Origin: Chamaecyparis obtusa | Lineage: Eukaryota > Streptophyta > Pinopsida > Cupressales > Cupressaceae | Length of the DNA: 64,000 bases | Direction: 5' to 3' | Assembly (NCBI GenBank): GCA_027943335.1 | Contig: BSBK01000522.1 | Location: forward strand, 1,878,001-1,942,000 | In this document: piece after piece, positions 47,026 to 58,256 of the stretch | How positions within the stretch are numbered: the first letter of the stretch is position 1 | How the letters are laid out: each line of letters starts with the position of its first letter | Made by a program: the position numbers and the translations under genes | Notes under the pieces: model-generated | Told to the model about the DNA's origin: nothing | What the model saw: the letters and a program-made list of their open reading frames with translations, nothing else | Databases searched by the model: none

Positions 47026-47199
47026 TGAGGCCTTTGCACCCCTATTTCTCGGCACTCGTCCTCAACACTTAGCCTTTCTCCATCATGCCTTGTCCTTGTT
47101 GCCCTGGTTTGGAATTGGTCTTTGTCTTTGTCTAGGGGGCATAACTGTGTTAGCTTTGGTCTCTTGGATGCGTTAGTCTTTAGGACACCTCCCGAACGG

Positions 47200-47266
47200 T
47201 GTTTTTCAACACCACCCCAACTGTGTTTTTCAACACAACCCCTGACATCGAGTGTTTTTCAACACT
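47200..47266 (+). repeat. Three copies of the hairpin GTGTTTTTCAACAC
   Basis: The 14-mer occurs exactly three times, at about 47199, 47223 and 47249, with unequal spacers. Each copy can fold on itself (GTGTT against AACAC). Confidence 0.88.
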
Positions 47267-48654
47267 TATTGACTTGGTCTTACCCAATTTTGTAATGTGA
47301 TCTTACCTACTTGCAAGCATTCGATCCTTATCCTCAGAACTCAGTAGCAGTTAACACACTTAAATTTTTAAACACAACACTTAATGCTTGAGCTATGTCA
47401 TGATCTTTTCTTTGTGTGCTGACTGTTATTAATTTTCATTAAGTGTTCTTGTCTAATAAGTCTCTCTAGGATGCATAGCTAGAGGACTCGGGGTATGAGG
47501 CATGTTTTTATTTGCTTTTTCCTTGTGGGTGTGGTCTTGAACCTCTTGAGTGTCTCTTTTTGTTCCCTTGAAACACTTAGGAGATTCGAGGCATCATCCT
47601 TGACTATTTTTGCACAACCGTTCTTATGGTCATCCTGGCATCTGTGCCTTGATGCGAGAATGGTTTTGCTACATTAAATTGGGTAAGCTAACATTGAAGT
47701 CATCTTGACCTTTATGTCTTTGATGCTTATGTTATAATCTTTCCACATTCCAATCCGATATAAATCACATTCATATCTTCATAGTTGTGCTTGTCACTAG
47801 TGATGATTGTGTGATTTTTTGATGTCTGTTAATAATGGCCCAATGATGAAAATAAGTTCCTTAACATTCACTAATGAATGATGAACACAAAAATCCTATG
47901 TTACAGTTTCTCTATTGCAAGTACACCTTTGCATTTTCATGTAGCTTGCATTGTTAGACTTCATGTTAATTTGCATTTTTAGGCTACATTATGAATTTAA
48001 GAGGGTTTTCTTCATCTTTCTTTTTTGGACTTTTAATCAACTATGGTCACATTTTGATCTTCATTTCCTTATCTTCTTTCGTGATCTCAATCAAAATTGT
48101 CTATCTTAAACAGTTGATTGGTTTTGAGCATTCTCTTTCTTGAGGCAAATTCTCTTTCTTCTCTCCATTTATTTTCACCTCTTCCAAACTTCTATCTTCC
48201 ATTCACTTTCACCCCACTTCTTTTCTTCTAATTCAACCTTGGGGCATAATCTTTCATGCTTAATGATCTACCTTAGTTCTACGATCCGTATATCTTTCAT
48301 CTTACATCAAGAACCTTATCTTTAGTTTGATTTGCTCCAATTTATCAATTTACTATTTCTCCTCTATCTCATTTCAATTTCGATCATGAGGGGACAGTAC
48401 CTATCAAACTTCAATCCTTGATTTAGCTTTATCAATCCTATCAATTGCTTCATTTGGGGCAACCTTGCTTGAGACTTGATAATTACCTATTTACAGGGGT
48501 GTTTGCCTTGTCTTTTTCAATCAACTTATCTTTGTCCTGATGTGTTCCCATCCGTCGATCACACGTCTGGGTTGTTTTGTGATCCCAAATCGATCTCACA
48601 TTTCAACTCCATTCTTTGACTACATGTGTTCCCATAAAGATCACACATTAGTCA

Positions 48655-48666
48655 AAGAGGGGCAAA
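48655..48666 (+). promoter_or_regulatory. Polypurine tract of element B
   Basis: Purine-rich aagaggggcaaa, broken by one C, directly precedes the 3' LTR. Confidence 0.7.
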
Positions 48667-49655
48667 TGTATGCACCCTAAAATGTTCACCTAGACTTTGG
48701 GCCCCCATTCATCAATTTATCAATTTCCTAAATCAATGTTTTGCAATATTTTCAATTCAAATCAATTTTCTTAATCAAATTGTAATTAATTTAATTATTT
48801 TAATATTTCCTAAGGTTTGATCATTTTATCCTAAGCCTCATTTAATTAAAATAAAAGTCCCATTTTAATTAAATAAATAATCTTATTAAAATAAAATTCC
48901 TCTTTTAATAAAATCCCCACTTAAATCTCTCTTTGTGTTGAAAAAGGAAATAAAATAAATAATAAATAAATAAAAATCCATTTTTCTCTCCACTTTGAAT
49001 GCACATACTTTTAAGTGGTGGGCCTTTTTCATCTTTTTGCCTCTTGAGAATCTTGAGCACATGGATCAACCAAGATTTAATCTCCACCATTGCTCATTTC
49101 TTTTTGCCTCTTAATCTTGATCATCCAAGATTCTTTATAAGGAGTCATCTCCTTCTCATTTAGGATAGGAGATTTTTGTATTGTTATGTTGCAAGTTTGG
49201 AGAGCGATTTTGGAGAGAATTTGAGCACTTGAGCTTGAATATTGCAACTTCTCTTTTCTTGTCTTCTTCTCTCATGCTCCATGGCAATCCATTTAGATTA
49301 ATCTTGCATTTGCATATTTTATTAGATTCATATTTCCTTTCATAGAATAATCTTGCATAAGTATTTCCTTTCATAGATTAGTTTGCTTTCATGCATTGTT
49401 ATCATATAGAATAGATTTCATTTTCATTTGCATGCATACTTGATGATCATGGAGACTAGCATTCTTTCTTTTCCTCTTTGAATCTCTCATTTTATGGTGT
49501 ACTTGCATGGGCATAAACTAGGTCTAATCTGAGGGCCTCCATTACAAACCCTTGCACTCCATGAATAGAGAGCTATGAGTCATCATTTGAGACCTCATTC
49601 TTGATAAATCTTGGATATAATGACTCATAGAAGTGTGTCAACATTTTAGCACACA
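48667..49655 (+). repeat. 3' LTR of element B
   Basis: This 989-bp LTR matches 4319-5297 over its full length, with the same termini TGTATGCACCC and TAGCACACA. It is followed by CATGA, the decayed target duplication. Confidence 0.93.
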
Positions 49656-51827
49656 CATGAAAGGGGCCATGTATGGGGAAATACTTTGAAATGGCTATTT
49701 TTGACCCTTTGATAATCAACTATTTCTACAAGGATCTCTATTAATACTAAGAAGCCAAATAATATTTTGTAACTAGCTAACTCACATACATAGGCAACCA
49801 AAAAAATAATCAAAATTTGATGTATAGTTTAGGCTCTATGGGTGCACTATGCACTTGGCCAATTATATAATTGTTACAATACCTATCAGACAACTCAAAG
49901 ACATTATAATGTGTATAAATGCCTTCAATATAGTTACCAATCCCAATAACTCAAAAATTTTATCTTTCAATCGAAATCACACTTTGGATATGAAAATGAA
50001 GGTCACGTGAAGAGCCAACCCCTTTCCACTATATGACACTCTTCCATCCTCCCATAATAGAAAAATGGAAGAAAAAATATTAAAACCATTGATTCAAATG
50101 TAAAAATAGTTAAAATACACTCAACATCTTGAAAAAAGTACTTTTCTAAACTGGCCAAAGATTTGTTTGGAGATTCACTAGGGAAATTTCCATTTGTAAA
50201 TTTGTGACGAGTGGCAAATATATTATTCTTAGTTTTCCACTTAGACTAGAAATTTTCAATTGGTTTTATAGACTTTTGAGATGCTTTGGATCACTTCAAA
50301 TACCCCTTTATGTTTTTTCAACCTTGGTTGTATCATATCACAATGGTCGTGTTGGTTTCATCTTTCCAAATCATTAGTTATGTTCTTGATTAAAGTGGTT
50401 CTCCTTGTCCTTTTTGGTCTAGCTTATTTTGACCCAATTTATGGATCAAAAAGTCCAACTAGAGAATAAGAATTTAAAAAAGATAAGAATATTTTAAGCT
50501 TGAACAACATAAGTATTAAATTAATTAGAAGAAACTCTTAGGTGTTCAATGTGTATTAAGGTTTGTATTGCAAGTTGAAGAATTAAACATATGACATCCA
50601 ACCAATATAGAGAAGGAAAACATAAATGAAAATAACTTCTCAACTAACTTTTCACATCTTTAACTAATAAAACATGAAATGTATTGGTAGTTTATGACTA
50701 CCTTAAAATCTTAATTCCATAAGGTGTCATGTTCCCAACATAAAGAATACTTAAGAAAATAACATTTATTATAAAATCATGTGTTCTACATGTTGGTTTC
50801 CAAAACCACAGATTGCAAAATCTTATGATAAGGTTCAACAACAAGTTTTGTCCAATGAAAATGAATCATCAATGCAATCTAATTCCTTTGCACTTCTGGC
50901 TCTACCACACCAAGGTAGGTGCACCTAATGATCTTATGATTCCTCTCTTCAAACAATCAATTCAATGGATTTCTATCAGATTTAATTAACTTTAATTTAT
51001 TGATTATTTCAACTTGGCATGAGAATTGAAAATAATCCATGTTTCTTCTATTTTTCTCCTTCTAAATTCTAACTCCTTGTATCTCCTATTTTGTATTATC
51101 TTCTATTACATTACTTCTGATAACTTCCTACTTTCTTGAAATGAAAATAAAATTGATAATTTATAAAGTTCCTAATCTTTACAAGACCAATCCCTTATCC
51201 TAATTGGGTAATAGAGTCACTTCTTATTAGATCTTCATGTACAACTCTTTAAGATGGTATTTTATCCTTTAGAAAAATCATCAACTATCCAATCCTATCA
51301 ATGAAGAATGATTAAATACACAACACACTAACCAGTCCAATTGATTTTAATTTCTTCTCAGAAATCTAATTAGACAAAAGACATAAGGACAACAACTTCA
51401 CACATGCCTTTTGATAATTAGATCAATGTGAAGGACAAATAATATTTATGCACAAGTATTAAAATGGCAATTGATTTTCTCAACCAATAATTATTTAAGA
51501 CTAATAAAATAAGAAAGTAACTTTCATACCTTAATTTTGGACAAGAAAAGTAGGATCTTTGTATTGATTTCAACAATAAGGTACAATTGAGTCTATCTTT
51601 CAGTTGTGGTATTCTAATTATTATTCTATATATCTCTACCTATTAAGGTCTTGGTTTCCCCTTTATAGAAAAATAGGGGAAGATACAAGCTTCAGACCAT
51701 TTACATTCATCCCTTTTCATAACTAAAATACCTAAACTAAACTAACAACTGCTACATATTTGTTACAATTAAAACAAGTAAAAATAATAGAGAAATTATG
51801 TGGAACATGCCCCTTGATTGGGTAAAT
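49656..51827. other. Unassigned AT-rich DNA; possible minus-strand LTR
   Basis: No gene is seen. On the minus strand the part 51830-51500 has LTR-like traits (a TATA-like CTATAAA near 51667 and a downstream leader-like stretch), and 'ttggtgtggtagagccag' near 50930 loosely recalls a copia primer site. No paired LTR was found, so this remains a suspicion. Confidence 0.3.
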
Positions 51828-52296
51828 TTATTCAATTGTAATCTCTTCTTCCTCATATGCTTTCTTTGTGTCCTTGGCTGATGGCCTTGATGGCTTCAAA
51901 TAATCCTTTACCCATTCTAAAATATGCACATATGTGGGCCATTGGTGGTGTAAAACATATAGAATGTTGAGTAGGTGTTCCTTCCACCTCTTCCCTTTGA
52001 TAACATGAACCCCAATCAAAAACTTTGAAAACATGTTCTCAAGTACAACCAACCTATCCAAAAACATATTGAAATTTTTCACAGTGAAATCCATATCTTC
52101 CTTCAAGTGAGAAACAATTTTAGGGTTCATGTCCTTATACTCAATCTTCCACTCTTCCATATGTTTCACTCAGCCTTCTTTGTCAACAAATTTTGGGAAT
52201 GTCTAGTGTTTTATACTATTAAAAGAAGATAATTTATCCTCTATGTTTAATAGATGGTTCCTTCTTCACTACTTCTTCCTTTTTCTTCCTAGACAT
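51828..52296 (-). pseudogene. Unrecognised ORF downstream of the copia remnant
   Basis: A 113-codon open frame (51828-52169) contains MEEWKIEYKDMNPKIVSHLK, LVVLENMFSKFLIG and an acidic end. Upstream, in another frame, a short start MSRKKKEEVVKKEPS begins at 52296. Composition suggests an alpha-helical, charged protein. No family is recognised. It follows TTGGTATTGTGACC at 52350-52363 (minus strand), which resembles a degraded primer site, so it may be the gag-like ORF of a small retroelement. It could also be chance. Confidence 0.35.
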
Positions 52297-52429
52297 TATG
52301 AATTTTAAACAAATTACAACAAAGAAGTAAAGCTTCAACTTACTATTTGGTCACAATACCAAATCCTCTATAAGTCCTGAGCTTACCGCTAATATGTACT
52401 TTTTCCTCACACCAGTTCCTATGTAATTC

Positions 52430-53137
52430 TTGAATCGGTTGCCTGATGAAATGCATATGGATCTCAATGTGCTTGGTCTGCTGATGCGCAACTAGGTTGC
52501 AGTAAATATGAATGGCACTATGATTGCCACACCAAAGAAGAGTGGGACTATCAAGAGGAAACCCAAACTCTGGATCAATCATCAAAGCCATAAAACCTTT
52601 TGACTAGCTAGCACAACTAATCGATACTCTACCTTTGTAGATGATAATACAACAACAGTCTACTACTTGTAAGACCATGTGATGGGACCAGAACCAAGAC
52701 AAAAAAACAAATCTAGAAGTAGACTTTTGACCATCTATATCACCACCCCAATCAGCATTTGTGAAACCAACAATGTGAGGATCTCCTAATGTATAGTGAA
52801 TGCTATATGAAGTAGTTCCCCGAATGTACCTCAAAATATGTTTGGTAGCTTGCCAATGACTCTCATGAGAATCATGGGAGAATCGAGAGACAATTCCAAC
52901 CACAAAGGAAATGTTAGGATGAGTGTGTGTCAGGTACAACAAACTACCCACAAGTTTCCTATATAAGGTGGAGTCCACTGAAGGAGTAGAGGAAGTGGTA
53001 GACAAAAGAACACCTGACTGAAAAGGTGTGGGAGTAGGCTTACAATAAAGCATGTTGAATCTTTGAAGCATGGCAAGAGAATACTTTTGCCAGTGTATGG
53101 AAATCCCATCTGAAGACTGAATAACCTGTAGGCCCAA
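52430..53137 (-). pseudogene. RNase H of the copia element
   Basis: Begins after the reverse transcriptase with YFLGLQVIQSSDGI and PTPTPFQSG, then LYRKLVGSLLYLTHTHPNIS and HWQATKHILRYIRGT. RNase H proper shows ADWGGDIDGQKSTSRFVF and HIEIHMHFIRQPIQEL. The usual ending with ADIFTKPL is missing, so the element is truncated inside this domain at about 52430. Confidence 0.88.
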
Positions 53138-53841
53138 AAATTAGTGCAAAAGTTCAAGATCTTTCATCTCAAACTGCTCCATCAATGCTCTCTGAACACT
53201 CTGAATCATAGAAGATGAGCTATCTGTGATGATGAGATCATCAACATACAACACAAGTATCAAAATATCAGCCCCATGATGTTGAATGTACAATATAGGA
53301 TCAGAATGATAGTGGGTGAAGTGTGAGGCTAGCAAGAAAGTGTCCTTCTTCTCATACCAATCCTGGCTTGTTTGAGACCATATAATGACCTCTAAAGTCT
53401 ACACACAAGAGAAGAGTCCTGCAAAAAATCCTGAGGCTATTCCATATAGATCTCCTCATGTAGATCCCCATGCAAGAATGCACTCTTCACATCCATCTAA
53501 TACATTGTCCAACCCCGTGAAGCTACAAGAGAAAGTACCAAGTGAAAAGAATTCATCTTGGCGATAGGAGAAAAGATCTCAGAGTAATAAATACCCTCCA
53601 CCTATGAAAATCCCTTTGCAACAAGACATGCCTTATACTAGTTAATAGAACCATCTACAACATACTTGGTATAGTACACCCACTTGCACTGAACCAACTT
53701 TCTTCCTTTTGGAAGAGTACAAATATTCCAAGTATGATTCTTCATCAAAGAAGAGTACTCCTCATCCATAGCCCTATCCCACTCAGGATGTCTTGTTGTC
53801 TCTAAAAACTTATGAGGATCATTTGAAATAGCATGACTCAA
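53138..53841 (-). pseudogene. Reverse transcriptase of the copia element
   Basis: Motifs: RAMDEEYSSLMKNHTW, KGRKLVQCKWVYYTKY, LVAKGFS, MDVKSAFLHGDLHEEIYME, SLYGLKQA and the catalytic YVDD at 53237-53248 (LVLYVDDLIIT). This is the standard Ty1/copia series. Several stops and at least two frameshifts (near 53345 and 53137) break it. Confidence 0.92.
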
Positions 53842-54214
53842 AAGACCGGTACCAGATTGCTTAGCACGTATGAGTACAATAGGTATTTGAAGGATCCCTT
53901 ACCAAAGAACCAGCAACACTAATAGTATCCTAAGGCCACTTGGGCACTTGCAAAACATCTTATGGAGGGGAATTTGGATCATCATCTAAATCATCCTCAG
54001 AGGATATAGAACCCTGAAGAGGAGAAGAGGAAGTACTAGGAAATGAGGGAGAAGCTAGTGATGGAGGCTCCATCTGAGGATGGCACTCATCAAAGTGGAC
54101 ATCTTGCCAAAACAAGACCTCTCTAGCATCAAGATCAAACAACCTATATGCCTTCATATCCTCACAGTAGCCAAAAAATATCAGTGGTCAGCTCTTCCTC
54201 TCCATGGCTTTCCT
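53842..54214 (-). pseudogene. Integrase-to-reverse-transcriptase linker of the copia element
   Basis: Contains FFGYCEDMKAYRLFDLDARE and VHFDECHP, typical of the C-terminal part of copia integrase. A Ser/Pro/Asp-rich spacer (SSSPLQGSISSEDDLDDDP) follows. Interrupted by stops at about 53957 and beyond. Confidence 0.8.
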
Positions 54215-55171
54215 CTAAGCATCTAGAATAAATTCCCAAGCCTCACTACCAAACACTTGAAATATAGAAACATTAGGCTTGACATGGGACCAAGCCTCCT
54301 CAGGAATAAAATGTTGTAATGCCTTATGAGGCATCCAATTCTGAAAGTAGTTGGCACAATTCACTGCCTCTTCCCAAAAGGAAGGTTGCATATCTTGAGA
54401 TTGTATCATACAATTGGCTATCTCCCCCAAAGTTCTATTCTTTCTCTCAGCAACACCATTCTGCTGAGGGTATGGGGAACTTTTAGCTAATGTAATATAC
54501 CTTGCTCAGTGAAAAAATCATGAAAAGACTGATTCAATATTCCCCCCATTGTCAGTGTGTATTCTCTTGACAGAAAGACTAGACTGCTTCTCCACAAATG
54601 TCTTAAAGACTCGAAATGAATCAAAGAGATCAGACTTGTACTTCAAGAAGTACACCCATGTACATCTAGAGAAGTCATCAATAAAGGTGAGCACATAATG
54701 AGCACCAGAAAAAGGAGTGGGAAATGACATGAGATCACTATGTATCAACTCCAATGGTGCCTTAGCACGTGAGGATCTACCTATCGAAAAAGGATCTCTA
54801 TGATGTTTTCCAAGTGCACAACATCGATAAACACCATAAGTGCAAGAGATCTGAGGAAGCCCAATCACTAACTCTTATGTACTCATCTGTTGTAGATATC
54901 TATAGTTGACATGGCCAAAATGCTCATGCCAAAGCTTGCTCACTGTGTCTACATGAGAAACAAGAGAAACACCTGTATAATTAGAGCTCTCAAATCCATC
55001 AAACCTGAATAAGTGAGACTCTAAATCAATACTCCCAGTAGAAACAACCAAATTAGGATCATGGAGGTCTCGAATAACTACATCATGTGGTGAGACCTCA
55101 ACTATCTTACCAAAACTAGAATGGAAAATCTGATAGACAAATAGGAGGTTCATAGAAATAGAAGGAACCAA
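54215..55171 (-). pseudogene. Integrase of the copia element
   Basis: The pre-integrase block LWHEHFGHVNYRYLQQM gives the first His residues of the zinc site and CCALGKHH lies at the later Cys position. Catalytic core: Asp in LIHSDLMSFP, Asp in RIHTDNGGN, and Glu in QQNGVAERKNRT (about 54440-54470), so the triad is still readable. Stops near 54515 and 54872 disrupt it. Confidence 0.9.
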
Positions 55172-55480
55172 AAGAAAATCCTATAGAGAGCCACCATCCA
55201 ATGAAATAGTACCAGATCTTGTAACTAAAATTTGTGCTAAGTCACCAACTGCAATCTGTGTAGTAGCACTCTGAGCAAGTGAGGTAACCAAACTAGGTGT
55301 GTGTGTCATATGGTGTGAAGAACCTAAATCAATTATCCATGTAGCAGTGGAAGATAATGCTCATGCAGAAAGAGAATGGCATTTCCCTGTGGGAGTAGGT
55401 TAAGGCTATGGAGAAGTAATACTATGTTGCTGCGAGGCTTCCTCTAGAGCCTCAAGATGTTTCCAACTCCTGGAAATTAG
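55172..55480 (-). pseudogene. Protease of the copia element
   Basis: TWIIDLGSSHHMTHTPSLV at about 55295-55345 is the retropepsin motif where DSGAS would be expected; Ser has become Leu. The frame continues to VPSISMNLLFVYQI, the end of the domain, after a stop near 55180. Confidence 0.82.
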
Positions 55481-57225
55481 ATGCCCTTCCTTGCCACAAA
55501 AATTGTAAGGTTCACCTCTGAACTTCTTAGTCTTGGAGGAAGACTCGCTAGACTTAGAACATTTACCCTTAGGAGTGGATTTCTTAGACTTTTTTTATGA
55601 GGTGGTTTGGAGGAATGCTCACTGCCAACTAAATCTATTTTTGGCTTCTTCTTCTGATTCTATGTCCCCTTAGAAGTCTGAGAAACCAAAGCTTGGTTCT
55701 TAGTTCCAGGTAAAGAATCCAACTGTGTGAGCTTGGCCTGCTCTCTAGTCAATTGATCATAGAACACCTCAAAAGTGGGCATTTGGAATCTCTGACCCAT
55801 GCATCCATGGTAGAGTGGAAGGTGGAGGAGAAAATCTAAAAGTTTCCCTAAAGCTTTTATAGAATCAGGTAGATACACTCTATGTTAGTCTTAGTCTTTC
55901 CACATCCCTATAATAAAGACCTCTACTACTTGAACTTCATCAAGAAGTCCTCAATGGATGGAAAATGATCTAGTACAAGAGAGGTAAGCTCTGCCTCAAT
56001 CTAAAGTGCCCTGAACTCATTCACTGTACCAAACAAGGTGTTGAGCTTGGTCCACATAGCTAGAGGGGTATTGCACCCATCAAAATGAAACTTTAGACTA
56101 TCTGATACATGTAAAGCAATCAACCCCATTGCATCATCCATCTTGTTCTTGTGTGCTATAAATGTGTCACACTTCTATGGATCATTACATGCAAGGAAAC
56201 TTAAGAATGAGCCTTCACAAATTGATCCATAGCTCCCTAGGCATGGAGTGCAAGGGTTTTTAAGAATGCTCTCAGCTAGAGCTATTTAGCCTATAACCTT
56301 GCTAGTAAACCATGAAACGGGAGATTCAATGAAGACAAGGGCAAGAATGCCAATATCCTCAAGAATCAAGAATGAAAATGCAATGCAACTATACTAGAAA
56401 TGGAAATGCAAGCTAAGCTATGAAAGGAAATATGCAAGTGTTACAACCCAAACTAATTAATCTATGTGAGCTAATCTAGAGCATAGAAATGAAGCTAATC
56501 TAAGAAAGCATAAATATGAAGCTAAGCTAAGAATGAAAGAATGAGATGTAGATGCTAAGAATGCTCCAAATCTCTAAAAGCTCCAAAGTGACCTAGAAAA
56601 CCTATAGCATAAAGTTAGCATAAAAAGTTGGGGATCTAGAATGAAGAAGAGAGCTCTTCTTTTAAAGGAAATGAGAAGAAATGGACCATGGAGATTAAGA
56701 GGCAAAAGATTTAATCAATGGTGGAGCTTGAAGAGGGATAAATCCATGTGCACAAATATCCTCCAATGAGAAAATAAGAGTTGACTTTTGTGTCCATATG
56801 AGACAAAAAGTGCTTTTTCCCTTTTTATAGAATAAGAATAATGCTTTATTTGTGCAACTTAGGATAAGAGGAAAAGTGGGGGCTTTTTACTTATTAAAAG
56901 GGGAGGAAATATTCCTTTTAAATAAATAAAGACTTAGGATAAGATGGTTAGCCCATAGAAAATAATCGAATAAATGATAGAGCTAGGATTTGATCAAGAG
57001 CAAGCAACTGATGATTTAGCAAAAGGGGCTAATAGTCTAGATGACCATTTTTAGGTGTATACAGTTCCTGTGTTGCAAGACCTCGAAAGGCCTCTGTAAA
57101 ACTTGTTGCACTATGTCTAAAGAAGACCACAACCCTTTTGATCAGAGAATCTGTATCATCAAGGATTTCCATGTGTGATAGTTATGAGGGGTCAGAAGTT
57201 CTAGACAAGAAGAGGTCTCGGCCAT
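55481..57225 (-). pseudogene. gag: Gag of the copia element, split by a solo LTR
   Basis: The start MAETSSCLELLTPHNYHTW (from 57225) is typical of copia gag: a short N-terminus, then LTPxNYxxWK. After the insertion, gag resumes at 56149 with KMDDAMGLIALHVSDSLKF and MWTKLNTLFGTVNEF. A damaged zinc knuckle, YNFCGKEGHLISRSW with first and last Cys lost, is at about 55455-55500. Stops are frequent. The gag N-terminus ends at 57064, exactly where the solo LTR begins. Confidence 0.85.
56150..57063 (-). mobile_element. Solo LTR of element B family inside copia gag
   Basis: Read on the minus strand it starts TGTATACACCTAAAAATGG and ends TTTATAGCACACA, like the LTRs of element B (TGTATGCACCC to TAGCACACA). 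The conserved phrase 'aacccttgcactccatg' is also shared. Flanking 5-mers are GTTCT (56145-56149) and GTTCC (57064-57068), a target duplication with one change. Both sides are copia gag, and no internal region is present. Confidence 0.87.
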
Positions 57226-57350
57226 ATTTTTAGAAGGGGTTTTGTTTTGATATAATTTTAATTTTACTGAAGTAAATTATAGAAAACAAGAAATAGAACA
57301 CCCCCACAATTCAATAAACTGAATCCTAGAAGCTGGAAAAGATTGCTTAC
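57226..57350 (-). other. Remnant of copia 5' untranslated region
   Basis: Immediately upstream of copia gag. Minus-strand TTATATCAAAAC at about 57238-57254 may be a decayed TTGGTATCAGAGC primer site. The rest is cut off by element C's LTR. Confidence 0.4.
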
Positions 57351-58235
57351 TGTAATCACCTGAAAATGGATAAGATTATTTAAGTGAGAAATCAAGGCAA
57401 GGATCAACACAATTAAATATAATTAAATCAAATCAAGATCAAATCAAGGACAAATTGCAAGTGAACCTAAATCCAATAATAATTGAAAATCAAAAGCCAT
57501 CAAATCAATTTAAACCTATTAAATCATGATAAATCAATTAATTGTGTAATTAATCTAATTAATTACATAGTTCAATTTAAATCAAATCAACACATTCATG
57601 GGGTACACATGGCTAAACAAATTAAATAAAATCAATTAATTAACTCCTATTTTCTCTCAACACCACATGGGATGAAAAAGCCTCAGCCAATAGGAATTAA
57701 GGATGGAGCTCACATGGATTAAGCCTAAATTGAATCTCAATCACTCACTTGGAGAATGCATCTTGTCCACTCATTTTGTCTTCTTGTCCCAAGCTTTGAG
57801 GACAAAATATTTAAATGGTCTCCAAAGGTGGAACCATGGACTCAACTCTCACCTAATCATGATCAACTTAACTACACCCCCTACCCTTGCCAAAATATAT
57901 AAAAGCAAGGCATAAATCACTCATAAAGGATCCACAAAATCTAAGAATAGCATCAAACCTCTTGCAATTTAGAGCTAGAAAGGCAATTGAGTGCTAATTA
58001 GTTGTATTTCTTTTGGAATTGAACATTTAGAGTTGTTTATCATATCATTCTCATTTTAGGACTATCACTAATGGAGGCTTGCTGAGAGCTTTATCATTAG
58101 CATCCCTAAATAGAGATCCATAGAGTGCTTAATTGTCAATTATTAGCTTAAATAGATTGCTATTTGTGGTAATTTAGTGTTTATTTTGATTTATTGATGA
58201 TACTAACCCTATGAAGGTACAAGTTCTAGTACACA
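57351..58235 (+). repeat. 5' LTR of element C
   Basis: About 885 bp. The left edge is inferred from similarity to the start of B's LTR; the right edge (ACACA) lies 3 bp before the primer site. A good TATA box (tatataaaag) is at 57896-57905. The 3' LTR is outside the window, so boundaries rest on one copy. Confidence 0.75.
57896..57905 (+). promoter_or_regulatory. TATA box in LTR of element C
   Basis: tatataaaag, about 330 bp before the LTR end, in a position typical for the LTR promoter. Confidence 0.6.
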
Positions 58236-58238
58236 AAA

Positions 58239-58256
58239 TGGCACCCACCGTGGGGC
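58239..58256 (+). promoter_or_regulatory. Primer-binding site of element C
   Basis: tggcacccaccgtggggc, 3 bp after the LTR end. Close relative of B's site at 5302-5319. Confidence 0.88.

Larger units (their letters stand above)
46670..48666 (+). other. Long 3' untranslated region of element B
   Basis: About 2 kb of non-coding DNA between pol and the 3' LTR, containing two repeat clusters (46790-47025 and 47200-47266). It ends in the purine-rich tract agaggggcaaa. Long 3' regions with tandem repeats are a known trait of Tat/Ogre elements. Confidence 0.75.
4319..49655 (+). mobile_element. Gypsy element B (Tat-like), host of the nested insertions
   Basis: The two LTRs (4319-5297 and 48667-49655) start TGTATGCACCC and end TAGCACA(C/T)A. 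The target duplication is CACGA (4314-4318) against CATGA (49656-49660), a single CpG-type change. Removing the 31.16-kb CACTA insertion leaves an element of about 14.2 kb: LTR, primer site, leader, gag, protease, reverse transcriptase, RNase H, archaeal-type RNase H, integrase, a 2-kb 3' untranslated region and LTR. All coding parts have stops and frameshifts. The second RNase H before integrase and the CX2HX4HX4C gag motif fit the Tat branch of plant Ty3/gypsy elements. Confidence 0.9.
52430..57225 (-). mobile_element. Ty1/copia element, internal region, minus strand
   Basis: The domain order read on the minus strand is gag, protease, integrase, reverse transcriptase, RNase H, which defines Ty1/copia. 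Gag starts at ATG 57225. Homology to RNase H stops abruptly at about 52430, so the 3' end is missing. Upstream of gag, 57226-57350 holds only a short remnant with a degraded primer site, before element C begins. No LTR pair could be identified. A solo LTR (56150-57063) splits gag. Confidence 0.88.

Noticed and set aside
51500..57350. LTR pair for the minus-strand copia element
   Set aside because: I compared the sequence upstream of gag (57226-57350) with 49656-52430 by eye and found no matching repeat. The copia RNase H ends abruptly, so its 3' LTR is probably gone.
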